Below, in pieces: positions 62,667 through 64,000 of a stretch of DNA of 64,000 bases. The DNA comes from Martinezella lusitana (GTDB lineage: Bacteria; Pseudomonadota; Alphaproteobacteria; Rhizobiales; Rhizobiaceae). Position 1 is the stretch's first letter; every line of letters starts with the position of its first letter. Location of the stretch: positions 186,001 through 250,000 of the forward strand of contig NZ_JAFEVL010000062.1 in assembly GCF_016901135.1 (NCBI RefSeq). The letters run 5' to 3'. Under the pieces are notes generated by a model, which ran no database searches, had not been told where the DNA came from, and worked only from the letters and a program-made list of their open reading frames with translations. The translations under genes and the position numbers were made by a program.

Positions 62667-63521
62667 TCAATCCTTCTTTTCGAGAAATGCCTTGAATTGA
62701 TCGGCATAGTCGGGGTGCCAGCGCGACAGCGGCGGACGGTTTTCGACAATATCGCCGGCGGCCCAAAGCATGCGGCGCTCGTCGGTCGGTCGGGCCACGT
62801 CATTGTCCGGGCAGAGAATATAGAAGTCGCCGCGCCCGAGGCTTTCCACCATGAAGTCGATCGTCTGCTCCGGCGTCCAGGCGGCAGCCGGCTTTTCCCT
62901 GCGCTCGCCCTTGGTGAGGCCGGTGAAGACGAAACCGGGGATGAGGAGATGGGCCGAGATCTTCGCGCCCGCGGTATTGCGCAGCTCGTGCTGCAGCGCT
63001 TCGGTGAACACTTTCACGCCGGCCTTCGAAACATTGTAGGCCGGATTGCCCGGTGGCGTGGTGATGCCCTGCTTCGAGCCGGTGTTGATGATAACACCCG
63101 GTTCGCCGTGGGCCAGCATGCCGGGTCCGAAGGCGCGCGTGCCGTTGATGACGCCGAGCAGATTGACGCCGAGGATGGCGTCCCAGCCGGCCTGTGCGCT
63201 GAAGATCGAGGTTTCCGGCCCGACGCCGGCATTGTTCATCAGCACATGAACCCGGCCGAAGCGTTGCAGGACTGCGCGCTCCAGCGCTTCCAACGAGTCC
63301 TTGCTGGCGACATCGGTCTCGATGGCCATCACATGCTCTTCGCCTGTGATCGTCTTGAGCTCGGCGCTCGCTTCCGCCAGTCGGTCGCCGCCGAGATCGG
63401 CAATGACGACGCTCATGCCGCGTGAGGCGAAATATTTCGCCGCGGCAAAGCCGATGCCGGACGCGCCTCCGGTGATGACGGCAACATTGGATTTCTTGAA
63501 AATGTCTTGAATATCGGTCAA
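62667..63521 (-). CDS. Short-chain dehydrogenase/reductase
   Basis: A 284-residue classical SDR. The cofactor motif is [14 protein letters not shown], followed by NNAGVG, the catalytic Ser in [10 protein letters not shown], and Tyr-x-x-x-Lys in PAYNVSKAG. The substrate is unknown. I use the TTG at 63521 because GGAGG lies 8 nt upstream and homology begins there (TDIQDIFKK). The only other in-frame option, at 63584, is also TTG and lacks a good site. Confidence 0.9.
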   Translation of the reverse strand: MTDIQDIFKKSNVAVITGGASGIGFAAAKYFASRGMSVVIADLGGDRLAEASAELKTITGEEHVMAIETDVASKDSLEALERAVLQRFGRVHVLMNNAGVGPETSIFSAQAGWDAILGVNLLGVINGTRAFGPGMLAHGEPGVIINTGSKQGITTPPGNPAYNVSKAGVKVFTEALQHELRNTAGAKISAHLLIPGFVFTGLTKGERREKPAAAWTPEQTIDFMVESLGRGDFYILCPDNDVARPTDERRMLWAAGDIVENRPPLSRWHPDYADQFKAFLEKKD

Positions 63522-63704
63522 AGGGGTGCCCTCCGAGGCTTGCTTGCTCGCCGGCGAATATGGTGCTTTCCGGAGGCGAGTCAAACCCGCGCGCGAGGCT
63601 GCGATGCCGCACCTCCCCTTGCGCCTCGCGATAATCTCGCTAAAAGTGCCGCGACACAGGGTTTGCGGGCCTTTCCTTCGGCTTGCATTGAAACGGATCT
63701 CATC

Positions 63705-64000
63705 ATGGCATCACATAAAGACGTGAAGAAAGTCGTTCTCGCCTATTCCGGCGGTCTCGACACCTCGATTATCCTGAAGTGGCTGCAGACGGAACTGGGT
63801 GCGGAGGTTGTTACCTTCACCGCCGATCTCGGCCAGGGCGAAGAGCTGGAGCCGGCGCGCAAGAAGGCCGAAATGCTCGGCATCAAGGAAATCTATATCG
63901 AGGATGTGCGCGAGGAATTCGTGCGCGATTTCGTCTTCCCGATGTTCCGCGCCAATGCCGTCTACGAAGGCGTCTACCTGCTCGGCACGTCGATTGCCCG
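63705..64000 (+). CDS. argG: Argininosuccinate synthase (5' part)
   Basis: The first 98 residues are visible and the gene runs off the window. [23 protein letters not shown] holds the ATP-pyrophosphatase P loop (SGGLDTS at 15-21). [19 protein letters not shown] and [16 protein letters not shown] are highly conserved. It joins citrulline and aspartate in arginine synthesis. The ATG at 63705 gives [10 protein letters not shown]. Confidence 0.96.
   Translation, partial: MASHKDVKKVVLAYSGGLDTSIILKWLQTELGAEVVTFTADLGQGEELEPARKKAEMLGIKEIYIEDVREEFVRDFVFPMFRANAVYEGVYLLGTSIA

Overview
The window is about 64 kb of GC-rich alphaproteobacterial chromosome and looks like Rhizobium or a close relative in the Rhizobiaceae. 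The evidence is the ropA-type porin, the glnK-amtB pair under an NtrC/sigma-54 type promoter, the DUF2794, DUF2585, DUF1223 and IalB-type proteins, the cNMP-binding/response-regulator pair, and several families of rhizobial palindromic repeats. There is no phage, plasmid replication gene, CRISPR array or complete insertion sequence. Most of it is core chromosome, with small accessory patches around 0.7-1.0, 16.7-20.9, 33.4-37.7 and 51.2-51.7 kb.

Layout. 0-9 kb: end of a sugar ABC ATPase, a tRNA-Gly, prolyl-tRNA deacylase, a thioredoxin/TPR protein, a Lon-N protein with a Trm112-like protein, a UbiH-type hydroxylase, TesB, then glnK-amtB. 9-16.7 kb: ftsK, lolA, xthA, a response regulator with a cNMP-binding partner, an L,D-transpeptidase and an aldo/keto reductase. 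16.7-20.7 kb: two regulator/exporter pairs (LysR with MFS, MarR with EamA). 20.9-30.5 kb, mostly minus strand: leuC, an amino-acid ABC permease and binding protein, and the translation/secretion cluster ffh, chorismate mutase, rpsP, rimM, trmD, (two accessory genes), rplS.

30.5-37.7 kb: a possible small RNA upstream of ffh, an unknown protein coupled to a metallo-beta-lactamase-fold hydrolase, a START-like protein, a small secreted cysteine protein, the porin, and a MarR regulator divergent from a TetX-like flavin monooxygenase. 37.8-42.8 kb: the overlapping run dapF, mtaB, ftsY, yciB/ispZ, DUF2585. 42.9-46.5 kb: an orphan Rap1a/Tai-type protein and the cytochrome c maturation genes ccmA, B, C, D, G. 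46.8-51.2 kb: acnA, DUF1223 and DUF2794 genes. 51.7-64 kb: GNAT acetyltransferase, Bax inhibitor-1 protein, a YbbP/YbbA-like ABC exporter divergent from the arylesterase tesA, thpR, a low-molecular-weight tyrosine phosphatase, pterin dehydratase, an IalB-like protein, rlmN, LysE, an SDR and the start of argG.

The most interesting structure is repetitive DNA. A roughly 200 bp element with perfect 18 bp terminal inverted repeats lies between ccmB and ccmA. A related pair of ends, with a recognisably related spacer, is embedded in frame in the acidic N-terminal region of ftsY. A second doublet family supplies the C-terminus of an EamA transporter, and a third palindrome supplies the stop codon of chorismate mutase. 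Other leads are a possible sRNA or attenuated leader before ffh, a 14 bp hairpin touching the ribosome binding site of lysE, and paired MarR operators at two divergent promoters.
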